A stretch of DNA of 64,000 nucleotides from Sphingobacterium psychroaquaticum (GTDB taxonomy: Bacteria > Bacteroidota > Bacteroidia > Sphingobacteriales > Sphingobacteriaceae). Where the stretch lies: contig NZ_FXAU01000004.1 of NCBI RefSeq assembly GCF_900177625.1, positions 310,001 to 374,000 on the forward strand, read 5' to 3'. The notes beneath the pieces are model-generated. The model saw only the letters and a program-made list of their open reading frames with translations, was not told where the DNA came from and did not search any database. Shown piece by piece: positions 1-9,978 of the stretch. Position 1 is the stretch's first letter. The number at the start of each line of letters is the position of its first letter. A program made the translations under genes and the position numbers.

Positions 1-258
1 AATCATCGCAATCGCAATGGTCAACGCCCACCAAACATACATCACAAACCCATGTGTGTATGCGATAGAAGCGTATGCTACGAATACGGCACCACTATAA
101 CCCGAAACATGATGTGATATTCCGGATAGCCACCAAGGCAATTTTCCGCCTGCAGTAAAAAAGTCGGCAGAAGAGGATACTTTAAAATAACTGTAGATGC
201 CAATACCGATCAAGAGCAAGAAAAAAACTACAATAATAATGTAATCTAAAGGCTGCAT
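1..258 (-). CDS. Sodium:solute symporter (SSS family), N-terminal part
   Basis: Only the first 86 codons lie in the window; the gene runs off the left edge. The reading frame is open from an ATG at 258 to base 1. The start has a long hydrophobic first helix (YIIIVVFFLLLIGIGIYSYF), then SSADFFTAGGKLPWWLSG and a second membrane segment. The xFFxAGGxLPWWxxG motif after helix 1 is typical of sodium/solute symporters (SLC5 type). The likely role is Na+-coupled uptake of a sugar or sugar acid across the inner membrane, which fits the adjacent SusCD and dehydrogenase genes. Its upstream region carries a TGTGTACGTA box also found before the second SusC gene. The substrate cannot be read from this fragment. 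Confidence 0.85.
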   Translation of the reverse strand, partial: MQPLDYIIIVVFFLLLIGIGIYSYFKVSSSADFFTAGGKLPWWLSGISHHVSGYSGAVFVAYASIAYTHGFVMYVWWALTIAIAMI

Positions 259-311
259 ATCTATCTATGAATTTAATTTATAATTTATTGGTTAGCACGC
301 AAATACTATAT

Positions 312-322
312 TGTGTACGTAC
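312..322. promoter_or_regulatory. Operator-like GTGTACGTAC site before the symporter
   Basis: TGTGTACGTAC with a CG-centred GTACGTAC core lies about 54 nt upstream of the symporter start. It is preceded on the plus strand by AATACTATAT, almost the same arrangement as at 16350-16368 (AATACTAT then TGTGTACGTA). The shared string covers about 18 of 20 positions, so a common regulator is likely. CG-centred palindromes are typical of LacI-family operators. The regulator gene is not in the window. Confidence 0.5.
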
Positions 323-361
323 CCGAAGATAGGGTTTATAAATAAAACGTCCAACACATTT

Positions 362-1894
362 CTAATTTTTTTTCCTCAGGTTCTTTAATTCTTCAACAGT
401 CGTCACCTTTTTATTTCCAAACTGCTTACTGACATAATTAAGTATAGAAACTAACTCTTCATCTTTCAAAAAGGAGAAACTAGCCATATCTTGTTCATAA
501 CGCACCCCATTAATTTCTTTTTTCAACGTTGTGCCCCGCAAGAGCAGCATACTGAACTGTTTCATATTTTTGACCGTCGAAGAATTTACCAAAGATGGAA
601 AAGTTCTATCCACGCCCTTTCCATCAGGCTTGTGACATGATGCACAATAATTCTGATACAACAAAACCCCATTATTCCTCATCATGTGGTTAGCTCCAAC
701 CGTATCCTCTTGCAAGTAAGTACCTACTTTTTTCTTATGGATACGGAGTCTAATTATCCTGTCATCATATTCCTTCGGAAAGCCAGGTTGCGGGTTCCAA
801 TCTCTATTACTTGTCGATAAAAAAACATCACCATTTGGCAGGGCCAAAACAGCTCGAAGGCGACCATATCTCCCTGTAAAAAAAACATGTTCCTGTTTCA
901 CATCGTGCTGATCCGAATTCAACGTTAAAACTCGTAAAGACTGACTCTTAAGCGTAACCAGAAGTAGCGCGTTTTGCCATTCCGGAATAGCTGAATGGTT
1001 ATAATATGCTAATCCTGCAGGTGCTATAACAGGAGTCCACGCACGCATAGGTTCAGTCATGATCGTCTTCCTGGCCACGGCAAATTCCTGTTCCGTATCA
1101 TGCACCCCTTCTATCAATGGCCAACCATAATTATGTAAAGGCCGCACCCAGTTTATCTCATCTTCAATCGCATCTCCATGTTCCGCTGTAAAAAGGTTTC
1201 CCAGCCGGTCCATTGCCATCCCCTGAATATTTCGAAATCCCCATGCATACACCAAGCTATTAGGTATTGGATTATCTTTGGGTATTGACCCGTCCAAAGT
1301 CATACGCAGCACCTTGCCGTTCAATGTTGTAGAGTCTTGCGCCATTTTGTTATTCGCGACGTCCCCAGTAGCCCAATACAAAATGTTATTTTTATCGATC
1401 AAAAGTCTGGAACCATTATGCCCATTAGCACCCCGTACTGTCAGTAGTTCTTTTGGGTTTATAAGTGTATCCCCCGTATATTGATAGCGAACCAAAGACG
1501 AGACAATCGCGGAATCAACTTTTTTCGTGTAATTAATAAATACAAAAGGATTTTTCTTTTCGGTTTTCTCGATAGCAATATCTAATAGACCCGGCGTGGT
1601 CCGTGTAAAAACATCATGAAGTTGCAATAAGGTTTTAACTTTACCCGTCTCTAAATCTAGTTCTTTTACATTTCCTTCAATTTCTGTAAACAAAACTCTA
1701 TTGTTAACATAGTCCATTCCCCAAGGAACCTTCAGCCCATGCGCCATCGTTCGCACCTCTATATAGCTATGCTCTAGTTTAAGGTAGTCTACCGAATCTT
1801 GAATCGACTGCTGTTTATCAGTTAGAGACTGACAACTAAACAAAACAGTACAGGAGACGAGTAAAGAAAAAACAAGAATTAAGTACGTTCTCAT
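362..1894 (-). CDS. PQQ-dependent sugar dehydrogenase fused to cytochrome c, lipoprotein
   Basis: The 510-residue product starts with a lipoprotein signal (LLVSCTVLFSC, Cys21). Residues about 50-375 match the soluble aldose/glucose-sorbosone dehydrogenase beta-propeller family, for example HNGSRLLID, YAWGFRNIQGMAMD and AEHGDAIEDEINWV. A C-terminal monohaem cytochrome c domain follows, with CASCH at 417-421 and a probable axial Met near 470 (EQDMASF). The expected role is periplasmic oxidation of a sugar to a lactone, with electrons passed directly to the fused haem and on to the respiratory chain. The ATG overlaps the stop of the upstream GMC oxidoreductase gene by 4 nt, so the two are probably translationally coupled and may handle the same sugar. 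PQQ use is inferred from the family; no PQQ synthesis genes are in the window. Confidence 0.87.
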   Translation of the reverse strand: MRTYLILVFSLLVSCTVLFSCQSLTDKQQSIQDSVDYLKLEHSYIEVRTMAHGLKVPWGMDYVNNRVLFTEIEGNVKELDLETGKVKTLLQLHDVFTRTTPGLLDIAIEKTEKKNPFVFINYTKKVDSAIVSSLVRYQYTGDTLINPKELLTVRGANGHNGSRLLIDKNNILYWATGDVANNKMAQDSTTLNGKVLRMTLDGSIPKDNPIPNSLVYAWGFRNIQGMAMDRLGNLFTAEHGDAIEDEINWVRPLHNYGWPLIEGVHDTEQEFAVARKTIMTEPMRAWTPVIAPAGLAYYNHSAIPEWQNALLLVTLKSQSLRVLTLNSDQHDVKQEHVFFTGRYGRLRAVLALPNGDVFLSTSNRDWNPQPGFPKEYDDRIIRLRIHKKKVGTYLQEDTVGANHMMRNNGVLLYQNYCASCHKPDGKGVDRTFPSLVNSSTVKNMKQFSMLLLRGTTLKKEINGVRYEQDMASFSFLKDEELVSILNYVSKQFGNKKVTTVEELKNLRKKN

Positions 1895-3606
1895 GAGATA
1901 CTTCCATTTTTTAATTGGTCCGCAGCATAATCAACCGCTCTGGCTGTCAGCGCCATAAAAGTTAAAGACGGGTTTTGATTGCCAATACTGGTCATGCATG
2001 CGCCGTCTGTCACGAAAACATTTTTACAATGGTGCATCTGATTATGTGCATTGAGCAATGAATTATTCGGGTCATGTCCCATGCGTACGCCGCCCACGTC
2101 ATGAACTTCTAATCCTGGTTGCCTTCCAAAAGCGATATGTTGGTCAAGTTTTTCAATATTAATACAGCCTGCCTTCTCCAACATCTGTCCTCCCTCTGAG
2201 AAGAAATCCTCCATCATAGCGACATCATTATCTGTATATCCTATTGAAGTTATTAATTGAGGCATTCCATATTTGTCTACTTGATCTGAACTTAACCGCA
2301 CATGGTTTTCATATATGGGTAGGACTTCTCCCTGCATCATCATCGAAACTTTCCAAGGCCCGGGCTCTAGCAAAGCATCTTTAAAGGCATGACCTAAGCC
2401 TTCTTCGGGCAAAGCCCGTCCCCATCCGTCACGAACGGCGGAATATGCAATCAAGTAAGACCCCTTAAAGCTGTCTGCTTTAGCATGAATATTTCGAAAT
2501 GCAGGAATAAACACTTGGGTTGGGCGGCGTCCATAATAATAAGAATCTTCAAATCCTTTTATCTCTGCCGTAATCCGGCCACGATAATTATGAAACGTAA
2601 TAAAACGACCCAAAAGACCACTATCATTACCCAAACCATTTGGAAATCGGTTCGATCTCGAATTTAACAAGATCAAGTTGGAGTTAAGGGTCGCTGCATT
2701 TAGAAATATGACCTTAGCACGATATTGACTTCGTTTCATCGTATGTGCATCCACCACCTGCACCCCAACAGCTCTTCCTAATTGCTCGTCATAAATTACA
2801 GACTCTACAATACTATCCGTACAGATTGTTAAGTTACCTGTTTTTTCCGCATACGGTATTGTGGAAGCATTAGAACTAAAGTATGCGCCAAAAGGACAAC
2901 CTCTTTCACACAGCGATCGCGCCATACATTGTGTCCTTCCTTGTTGACGCTGTGTTTCCTTTAATGCAACGAGGTTAGCACAACGACCAATAATAGCTTT
3001 ACGATCCAAATAATGGGAATCAATTGCATCTGCTATGTATCGCTCGACTCGGTTCATTTCAAATGCCCCGACCACCTCACTATCGGGCATATTAACAATT
3101 CCATCTCGATTGCCCGCAATCCCTACAAAACGTTCTACATGGCTATACCATGGTGCCAAATCTTTATACCGAATAGGCCAATCTATGCTGTAGTTAAAAC
3201 GACTTGGTGCTTCAAATTCAAAATCACTCCACCGCTGTGTCTGTCGTGCCCATAGCAACGATTTCCCGCCCAATTGATACCCTCGAATCCAATCAAAAGG
3301 TTTCTCTTGGATATAAGCTTGTTCCGCATCATTAACGTAAAAATGCCGTGTCGCCTCCCCATAAGCATAATGCTTGCTGATCAATTTATTTTCCTGATAA
3401 TCCCGTTGCGTCTTTTGTCCGCGATGTTCAAACGCCCAAGGATCCATCATCGCTGTAGGATAATCTTTCACATGTTTCACCATCCGGCCTCGTTCAATGA
3501 GCAACGTTTTAAATCCTTTCTCCGTAAACTCTTTCACGGCCCATCCACCACTGATACCAGATCCTACTACAATAACATCAAACTCACTACTTATGTTAGC
3601 TTCCAT
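1891..3606 (-). CDS. GMC-family FAD-dependent sugar dehydrogenase, large subunit-like
   Basis: The 571-residue product has an N-terminal Rossmann FAD motif (VIVVGSGISGG, GxGxxG at 15-20) and a C-terminal GMC signature with the probable catalytic His in VHDVGGVRMG and a distal Asn in GNQNPSLTFMALT. Three cysteines (C227, C233, C237 in CMARSLCERGC) sit where the FAD-glucose/gluconate 2-dehydrogenase branch has an iron-sulfur hinge, so a cluster is possible. There is no signal peptide. In related complexes a small Tat-exported subunit carries the flavoprotein out; no such subunit gene is visible here. It is the first gene of a coupled pair with the cytochrome-fused dehydrogenase. The substrate is unknown; sugar C3 or C2 oxidation is plausible. 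Confidence 0.85.
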   Translation of the reverse strand: MEANISSEFDVIVVGSGISGGWAVKEFTEKGFKTLLIERGRMVKHVKDYPTAMMDPWAFEHRGQKTQRDYQENKLISKHYAYGEATRHFYVNDAEQAYIQEKPFDWIRGYQLGGKSLLWARQTQRWSDFEFEAPSRFNYSIDWPIRYKDLAPWYSHVERFVGIAGNRDGIVNMPDSEVVGAFEMNRVERYIADAIDSHYLDRKAIIGRCANLVALKETQRQQGRTQCMARSLCERGCPFGAYFSSNASTIPYAEKTGNLTICTDSIVESVIYDEQLGRAVGVQVVDAHTMKRSQYRAKVIFLNAATLNSNLILLNSRSNRFPNGLGNDSGLLGRFITFHNYRGRITAEIKGFEDSYYYGRRPTQVFIPAFRNIHAKADSFKGSYLIAYSAVRDGWGRALPEEGLGHAFKDALLEPGPWKVSMMMQGEVLPIYENHVRLSSDQVDKYGMPQLITSIGYTDNDVAMMEDFFSEGGQMLEKAGCINIEKLDQHIAFGRQPGLEVHDVGGVRMGHDPNNSLLNAHNQMHHCKNVFVTDGACMTSIGNQNPSLTFMALTARAVDYAADQLKNGSIS

Positions 3607-3672
3607 TTCTTCACGTTACTAAAAACTATTATTACTCCTGTGTAAACTTCCAACCATACTGCGATAGCCAAT

Positions 3673-4815
3673 CTATTTCAAGAAATACTCAAAAAAGAGA
3701 AAAGCAGCCCTATTTGATTGCTGATTTGGCGCATGTTCCTTTCTATTCGTCATCGCGACCCGGTTTTTATATCCCAGCACCTTGTTCAGATGAATACTGT
3801 GATTTAAAGGAATCCACCTTTCTACGGGATCGGAAGAGCCTCCTGACACTAAAAAAGGACGTGGCGCCATTAGCGCATGTAACTCATGTAAATCTTCTTT
3901 TTCTCTCACTAAGTGCGGATACAAACCTCGTGCCTCGGGCACCATACCCTGCTGACGCCAAGCATTAGTCCAAGGAGGAGGGTAGTACCCCAAGTACCAC
4001 GGCTCCCAATAATTTACACCAGAACCCTTCGTTTCATCGAAAACAATTCCTGGATCAGACCACACCGCACATGCAAACCGATCAAATAAACACGAGGCGA
4101 ACATCGCCCACTTACCGCCATAGGAGTGCCCCATAATACCTATCCGCGCACTATCGACAGCAGGAAACTTTGCCAATGCATGCCATGCATTCGCTGCTGC
4201 ATAAGCTAACACCGATAAGGGCTGAGTCGTTGCATTATCAATTGATGGGTAATACAAAGAGTAGGTTTTATTGGCCGTTGTTTCGGTGGTTCCCAACGAT
4301 AAACATACGAATCCCCGGCGACATAATTGCAAAGCGAAATCACGTCCTTCCTTTCCTTCTCCTATCGCGGTCTCTGGCTCGTAAAACACCGTGATTACAG
4401 CCGCTTTGGGACCTTCCTGGTGTGGAACTAAAAGATACCCCTCCGTATATTCTTCTGGCAGCCAACGAAACCGAACCTTATATTGGGTATAATCCGTATG
4501 CACAATAGAATCAAGGAGCTCCAAAGTTTGATCCGTAATAAAAGACGGCCAATTTCCCATAAGCTTCATCCATTTATCTTTAATCACTTTACGCTGCAAT
4601 GTCCAGCCTTCAGCTGTTTCCAATACTCTCACATCCTTATTTTTCCATATAGATCGGTAATCACCATATTGATCGGCATATACTTCTGGTGGATTAAAAT
4701 ACGGAGCAATTTCTTTCCAAATTTCCTTTTTATGGGGTCCTTTTTGTCCATAGAGTGTTTTTAGTCCTCCAAAGAGCACAATCAAACACATCAATCGTAG
4801 CAAGTAATTTTTCAT
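3673..4815 (-). CDS. Secreted alpha/beta hydrolase (esterase or prolyl-oligopeptidase-like)
   Basis: I chose the ATG at 4815 (380 residues) because it begins a clean signal peptide, MKNYLLRLMCLIVLFGGLKT, ending LYGQ; a longer frame to 4875 adds 20 residues ahead of the signal. The nucleophile elbow is GHSYGG with Ser231. The likely acid is Asp329 (SGGSSDPVERW) and the base His361 (KEHAPN), giving a complete triad. The fold and size resemble the dienelactone-hydrolase/acetyl-xylan-esterase and glucuronoyl-esterase-like proteins common in Bacteroidota polysaccharide loci, so deacylation of a carbohydrate is the most likely role. A peptidase role cannot be excluded. It lies 95 nt downstream of the first susD, behind a hairpin that could reduce read-through. 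Confidence 0.75.
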   Translation of the reverse strand: MKNYLLRLMCLIVLFGGLKTLYGQKGPHKKEIWKEIAPYFNPPEVYADQYGDYRSIWKNKDVRVLETAEGWTLQRKVIKDKWMKLMGNWPSFITDQTLELLDSIVHTDYTQYKVRFRWLPEEYTEGYLLVPHQEGPKAAVITVFYEPETAIGEGKEGRDFALQLCRRGFVCLSLGTTETTANKTYSLYYPSIDNATTQPLSVLAYAAANAWHALAKFPAVDSARIGIMGHSYGGKWAMFASCLFDRFACAVWSDPGIVFDETKGSGVNYWEPWYLGYYPPPWTNAWRQQGMVPEARGLYPHLVREKEDLHELHALMAPRPFLVSGGSSDPVERWIPLNHSIHLNKVLGYKNRVAMTNRKEHAPNQQSNRAAFLFFEYFLK

Positions 4816-4841
4816 TCCTTTATTGATTTTTTGGAGGTAAA

Positions 4842-4873
4842 GAGTGGTGCATAACGGGGAGTCAGCACCACTC
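4842..4873 (-). terminator. Intercistronic hairpin between susD and hydrolase
   Basis: Perfect 9-bp stem, GAGTGGTGC at 4842-4850 and GCACCACTC at 4865-4873, with a 14-nt loop. On the minus strand it follows the susD stop and is trailed only by TTTACC, so it looks like a partial terminator or mRNA-stabilising hairpin that separates high SusCD from lower hydrolase expression. Confidence 0.5.
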
Positions 4874-4910
4874 AAGGTCTATTACTAACCTTTCACATGA
4901 AACATCTCTT

Positions 4911-6635
4911 TTACCAACCTGGATTTTGCTTTAATTTATTATTCAATACAATTTCACTTTCTGGAATAGAATTCAAGTAATCTCGATCCAATTTAAAGCC
5001 ATATCCTATCGGAACAGCCTTTTGAAAAGGATCTAAAAACCCATCCTGATCAACGGGAAAAGGATTTTTAACAATCTGACTGGCTAAAAAACCCTTCGGG
5101 CGCTTACCTACAATCAACTCATCAGCCGCAGCCCAACGTGCAATATCATCCCACCGAAACCCTTCTCCCACCAACTCTACGCGCCTTTCTCTACGAATTT
5201 CGTTAAGCAAAGGAGACAAAGATGGAAAATCCCATTTAGGATCATTCGCAATACTCCCCATCAGAAGGTTCGGCATGCCAGCACGTGCACGCAATAGTTT
5301 TATTGTTTTATCAACGTCAGTTTGTGTAATTGATCCAAGCTCAGCTTTCGCTTCTACATAATTTAACAAGACCTCAGCATAGCGAAACAAAATCGAAGGA
5401 GTTTCCTCATACTGCTGCACATGATAGATCACATGTGGATCATATCCCTTTTGAATAATATATCCTGAAGGTGCATTTAGATCCGCATTTCCATTCAATG
5501 TATTATAAATTACGGACCAATTTTGACTCGTCCCGTTAGCCGCAATTTTCCACACCTGATCTGGTGTTGCTACCGTTTGTCGTAATCGGGGATCGCGGTT
5601 TTCAAATTCTTTATTAATTGTTGCATAGCCTTGAAACAGACTATTTCCTGTTATCGCTTTTCCATCTGTGCATAAATATTGGTCCGTCATTTCCTTGGTT
5701 ATTGATTTACCAGAGGGTTGCGACATCCGAAAATTCCGATCATTTGTAAAATCACCATCTCCGCGGGATAACTGATTATCATAGCGACGCCAGAACAAAA
5801 CCTCAGGATTATTGGTATAATCACGACGTGTAAAAAGATCAAAATAATCCATCGTCGGCTTACCTGTATTATATATAGTATAAAGTCCGGATGCCATGAC
5901 GGCCTCACTGGCTTTAACCGCGATCTCGAAGTACTTTTCCGGATTGGCATTAGTCACCCCGAATACGGTTCCATTGTGATATTTCTGCCAGCTACCTTCA
6001 TACAATGCAACACGACTTTGCATTAACAGAGCCATCCATTTATTTATCCGACTATAACCATTGGTGCGGTCAGCGCTTAAATACATGGCTGCGGTATCAA
6101 GACAACCAATAATTCGATCAGCTACAATATTACGAGGAGTTCGCGGACTAAATAACTCTGGAGAAGTAGTTCCTAGATCTTTATCCAACCACGGGATATC
6201 ACCGTAAACCTTCAAAAGATTAAAATAAGTTACCGCTTTAAAGTAATAGGCTTCGCCTACATACTGCTTATACGTATTGAAATCATGTTTGCCCTCTACT
6301 TTCTTATAATTATTCAGAAAATAATTAAGGCTCCTTACATTGCCAAATCCAATGGTGCCCGTTGTAACAACGGTACGTGTGCCCTGCAAGCGTGTATCCA
6401 CTGTGGCCCCGACTTCATTATCGCTATCAAAATCGTTTCCGTGATTTTGGTACTTTGGAAACAAAGCATTGCTATAGAACTGGTTCATGTAAATCTCTAA
6501 ATCCAATGGTTTTTCGAAATACATATTTGCTTGAACCTTATCCAGTAGCTTTCGCTCTAGAAAATCATCATTACAGGAGATGAGCGCTAAACAGCCTCCT
6601 ACTAATATGCTGGATATATAAAGAAAATTTTTCAT
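4911..6635 (-). CDS. SusD/RagB-family glycan-binding outer-membrane lipoprotein
   Basis: The 574-residue product has a lipobox (LALISC, Cys21) followed by the SusD-like opening NDDFLERKLLDKVQANMYF. TPR-type helices such as YYFKAVTYFNLLKVYGDIPW and the C-terminal RAGMPNL and EIRRERRVELVGEGFRWDDIARW motifs are hallmarks of RagB/SusD. The protein should form the lid of the SusC transporter encoded 9 nt upstream and bind an oligosaccharide at the cell surface. The ligand specificity cannot be read from the sequence. The pair forms an operon with the upstream susC and possibly with the downstream hydrolase. Confidence 0.95.
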   Translation of the reverse strand: MKNFLYISSILVGGCLALISCNDDFLERKLLDKVQANMYFEKPLDLEIYMNQFYSNALFPKYQNHGNDFDSDNEVGATVDTRLQGTRTVVTTGTIGFGNVRSLNYFLNNYKKVEGKHDFNTYKQYVGEAYYFKAVTYFNLLKVYGDIPWLDKDLGTTSPELFSPRTPRNIVADRIIGCLDTAAMYLSADRTNGYSRINKWMALLMQSRVALYEGSWQKYHNGTVFGVTNANPEKYFEIAVKASEAVMASGLYTIYNTGKPTMDYFDLFTRRDYTNNPEVLFWRRYDNQLSRGDGDFTNDRNFRMSQPSGKSITKEMTDQYLCTDGKAITGNSLFQGYATINKEFENRDPRLRQTVATPDQVWKIAANGTSQNWSVIYNTLNGNADLNAPSGYIIQKGYDPHVIYHVQQYEETPSILFRYAEVLLNYVEAKAELGSITQTDVDKTIKLLRARAGMPNLLMGSIANDPKWDFPSLSPLLNEIRRERRVELVGEGFRWDDIARWAAADELIVGKRPKGFLASQIVKNPFPVDQDGFLDPFQKAVPIGYGFKLDRDYLNSIPESEIVLNNKLKQNPGW

Positions 6636-6644
6636 AAGCTTTAC

Positions 6645-9600
6645 TTACTTTAAGGTTAGATTTACACCAAAAGATAAAATTCTATTCATCGGATAGATAA
6701 CACCACTTGTCAAATATCCGCCTTCACGACTATCCGAAGCTATAGAAGTTTCCGGGTCAAAAACTTTAGGCAAACTTGAAAAAGTCAATAAGTTTTCACC
6801 GGAAAAATATACCCGGGCTTTGCTCAGGAACTTCCCTGTTATACTGGCGGGAAAGGTATAACCAACTTGTACGTTCTTCAATCGGATATATGAAGCATTT
6901 AACACATAACGAGTTTGTGGCTGTCTATTTTTATCCGTTTCCGATGTGAAGTAAGGTTTCGGAAGATAAGAATCTGTATTGGGTCCCAATATATTGGTTT
7001 CATTCTCAGGCCGCCAATAATCTAAAGCTGGGGAGTGCTTGTAAAGCCCGGAGTTCGCCCAGCTATTAGTCAACCCCCAAAATAATGGCGTCGTAGACTC
7101 TGGGCTATAATCCCGTTTTCCAACACCTTGCCAAAACATATTAAAGTCGACACCTTTCCAGCTCATTCCAGCATTTATACCGAAATTATAACGAGGCATA
7201 TTATTACCGATAACAATTAAATCACCATGATCATCCAACGTTCGTCTCCCATCATTGACTTTTTTGTCTCCATTCTGGTCCACATATTTTATATCACCAG
7301 GCCCCCACTTAGCATGATATTTTGACTGATCTGGCATAGCTTCACCTTGAGTTTGGATAATACCATCAGTCTCGAAGCCCCAAATCTCACCATAGTTCTT
7401 TCCTTTATACCATGTATCTATTCGACCAGTTTCATTGAAATATTCCAGGATCTTCGTTTTGCTATCACCTAAACTCACCTTCACATGATAAGCAATACCA
7501 TTATCTAGATGATCATTCCAGGTGGCAATAAACTCAAACCCCTTTGTTGCGAGTTTTGCATTATTAGTCTGTGGTGTCGAAGCACCAAGCAAGAAAGGCA
7601 ATTCAGTAGCCCTACCTAACATTTTGTCTGTCGTACGATTGTACCAATCGAAGGTAATTCCCAAGCGGGACTGCATCATGGAGATATCTACACCTAGATT
7701 CAAAGTCGTTACGGTCTCCCACGTGATCTCATCACTAATTAAACCTGGTGCCTGTGCATATTGTGGTCTCGATTCATTAATAATCCATTTTAGTTCGGGA
7801 TAAATTGGAATTTTTGAATAATACAACTCATTAGCCACATTCTGATTCCCCAATGAACCATAAGAAGCACGAACCTTGAAATTATTGATCGTTGCCCGAA
7901 TAGGATCCCAAAAGCCTTCTTTCGACAAGACATAGCCCATAGAACCTGAAGGAAAAAATCCAAATCGATTCTCTTTTGGGAAACGCGATGAACCATTATA
8001 TCGTGCCGCAAATTCAACAAGATATTTTTCCTGAAAATTATAATTCAAACGTCCAAAACCTCCCCTAGTTGCCCAATGGCTCATATTATCTGCGGCCGTG
8101 ACACCTCCTAATGAGGTTATAATAGAAGGGTTATCATCCACCACAGGGGATGTTCCTGTTGCATTTAATCCGGTATACAAGTTTTCCTCCTGCTCAAAAC
8201 CCAGCATCGCCATAAAATAATGATCCTCAAGTTGCTTTTCGTAAGAGGTGACAGCATTGAACAACTTATACACGTACTCATAATATCCCGATGTATAAGA
8301 AGAATTCGGTTTCCCAATGTTACCAAAAGCACCCGTTCCTAATTCGACCATCACAGGCTTTGGATTACTGCTCAACTTCGTATTCTTGATATTATAATTG
8401 TAAGTCACATTAGTCTTCCAACCTTTCACAGGTTCGAATTCAGCACCAATGTTTGCGAGGAAGTCAGCATTTTTCTTTTTATCACGCCCCGAGTCTTGTA
8501 GGAGGCGGACCAGCGGACTTTGAATGGTACCATTGATATTATGGAAAGGCATCATGGGTGCAAACATGAGCATTTCCCGGAAAGTGTGTTCTCGTCCAAC
8601 CGTTGTTTCTCCCATAGGAAAATCAGTTGCAGTAGTAGACCATTTCAAACTAGAATTTATCTTGAACCAATCGGTCACTCGCGTTGAAACATTCGACATC
8701 AGGTTATATCTTTTGAAATAATCATAGCCAAAGGCGTAAGTTCCATTTTGCTTGGTATAGCCAGAAGATAAAAAATATTGCGTTCGGGCACTACCTCCAG
8801 ATACATTCACATTATGTTTTTGGCTAAAAGCATTCGTTCCCATTAATATATGAGGCCAATCATTATTAGCATTTCCATTTCGACGACCCGCCCAAATATT
8901 ATCAATTGGTTTATCTGGATCATACTCGTACGGGAAAGTTCCATCCAGATATCCCTTGATACGATTCATTTGCTCATCGCTATATACAGGTGTCAAGCCC
9001 GCATTCGCATTCGCCTGGTTGTAAGCGGTCGCCCAGGTGTAGGAATCAATAAAACTTGGTAAATGAATAGGGGATGATAAAGAAAGATTATTGCTGTAAT
9101 CAAATTTAGTTCCATCTTGTTGACGTCCTTTCTTGGTCGTAACAAGAATAACTCCAAAAGGAGCGCGTGCCCCATACACCGCCGATGCCGAAGCATCTTT
9201 TAAAATGGAAATACTCTCCACTGTCTCCGGATCTACCCCCGCAAGATCCATCTCTACTCCATCCACTAAAACCAACGGACTACTACCAGCTAAAGAGCCT
9301 ACTCCCCGAATATTCCAAGTACTTGTCGCCCCTGGTTCACCACCCCGCATCCCCATATTGATATTCATATTAGGAGAAGCGCCCTTGAGCAAATCTCCAA
9401 TATTATTTGCGGGGCGATCTTTTAATCGATCTCCAGAAATAACATCCACCGACGCCGTAAGTTGTCCTTTCTTTTGTGTACCATACCCCACGACGACCAC
9501 CTCGTCTAAATCTGTAGAGGCATCGGCCAATGATACCGGCACAACTGAACGTCCCCCAATCCCCACTCGCTTCGGTACATAACCGACAAACGAAAACCGC

Positions 9601-9818
9601 AACGAATCATGCAAAGATGACACCTCTAAACGAAACGATCCTTTGGCATCCGTCTGCGTTTCTTCTCCGCCACCGATTAAAGAAACACTCACACCAACTA
9701 ATGGAACTCCTTGAGAGTTCTGAACAGTTCCCGTTACCGGGTGCCGTCCTTGAGCAAAGGCCGTTATCTCCAATAAAACGAAGAAAGCAATTGCCATAAA
9801 AGGTCTAATTGATATCAT
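6645..9818 (-). CDS. SusC/RagA TonB-dependent outer-membrane transporter
   Basis: The 1057-residue product begins with a signal peptide ending ITAFAQG, then a carboxypeptidase-regulatory-like beta-sandwich (about 27-100, GTVQNSQGVPLVGVSV to SFVGYVP). A SusC-type Ton-box region, LDEVVVVGYGTQKKG, and a plug domain (LKDASASAVYGARAPFGVILVTTKKG) follow, then a long beta-barrel ending with an aromatic-poor NLTLK. It should import oligosaccharide in a TonB-dependent way together with the SusD encoded just downstream. There is no N-terminal STN domain, so anti-sigma signalling is not expected. The upstream region holds a perfect 30-bp palindrome, a likely operator. Confidence 0.95.
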   Translation of the reverse strand: MISIRPFMAIAFFVLLEITAFAQGRHPVTGTVQNSQGVPLVGVSVSLIGGGEETQTDAKGSFRLEVSSLHDSLRFSFVGYVPKRVGIGGRSVVPVSLADASTDLDEVVVVGYGTQKKGQLTASVDVISGDRLKDRPANNIGDLLKGASPNMNINMGMRGGEPGATSTWNIRGVGSLAGSSPLVLVDGVEMDLAGVDPETVESISILKDASASAVYGARAPFGVILVTTKKGRQQDGTKFDYSNNLSLSSPIHLPSFIDSYTWATAYNQANANAGLTPVYSDEQMNRIKGYLDGTFPYEYDPDKPIDNIWAGRRNGNANNDWPHILMGTNAFSQKHNVNVSGGSARTQYFLSSGYTKQNGTYAFGYDYFKRYNLMSNVSTRVTDWFKINSSLKWSTTATDFPMGETTVGREHTFREMLMFAPMMPFHNINGTIQSPLVRLLQDSGRDKKKNADFLANIGAEFEPVKGWKTNVTYNYNIKNTKLSSNPKPVMVELGTGAFGNIGKPNSSYTSGYYEYVYKLFNAVTSYEKQLEDHYFMAMLGFEQEENLYTGLNATGTSPVVDDNPSIITSLGGVTAADNMSHWATRGGFGRLNYNFQEKYLVEFAARYNGSSRFPKENRFGFFPSGSMGYVLSKEGFWDPIRATINNFKVRASYGSLGNQNVANELYYSKIPIYPELKWIINESRPQYAQAPGLISDEITWETVTTLNLGVDISMMQSRLGITFDWYNRTTDKMLGRATELPFLLGASTPQTNNAKLATKGFEFIATWNDHLDNGIAYHVKVSLGDSKTKILEYFNETGRIDTWYKGKNYGEIWGFETDGIIQTQGEAMPDQSKYHAKWGPGDIKYVDQNGDKKVNDGRRTLDDHGDLIVIGNNMPRYNFGINAGMSWKGVDFNMFWQGVGKRDYSPESTTPLFWGLTNSWANSGLYKHSPALDYWRPENETNILGPNTDSYLPKPYFTSETDKNRQPQTRYVLNASYIRLKNVQVGYTFPASITGKFLSKARVYFSGENLLTFSSLPKVFDPETSIASDSREGGYLTSGVIYPMNRILSFGVNLTLK

Positions 9819-9978
9819 AAAATGTATTTAATTTGGTTATTGATCATATATTTTTTTACTCGCAAGCATTCCTTCTCCGCTATAAAACACCTTAACTGGC
9901 GAGTATTTTTTCTATCGTTCCAAACACGCCCTCGCATTCTCCGAAGCGAAGACATAAATGACATTCCAACTATATTAG

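Noticed and set aside
3274..3645. Open frame of 123 codons opposite the GMC gene
   Set aside because: Antisense to a well-supported FAD domain with no start signal or recognisable protein pattern.
4816..4875. Longer start of the alpha/beta hydrolase
   Set aside because: It adds 20 residues ahead of a clear signal peptide and runs through the hairpin at 4842-4873.
9133..9582. Open frame of 149 codons on the plus strand inside the first susC gene
   Set aside because: It is antisense to a clearly coding SusC plug domain, has no ribosome-binding site and an unlikely composition (Pro/Ser/Thr-rich).
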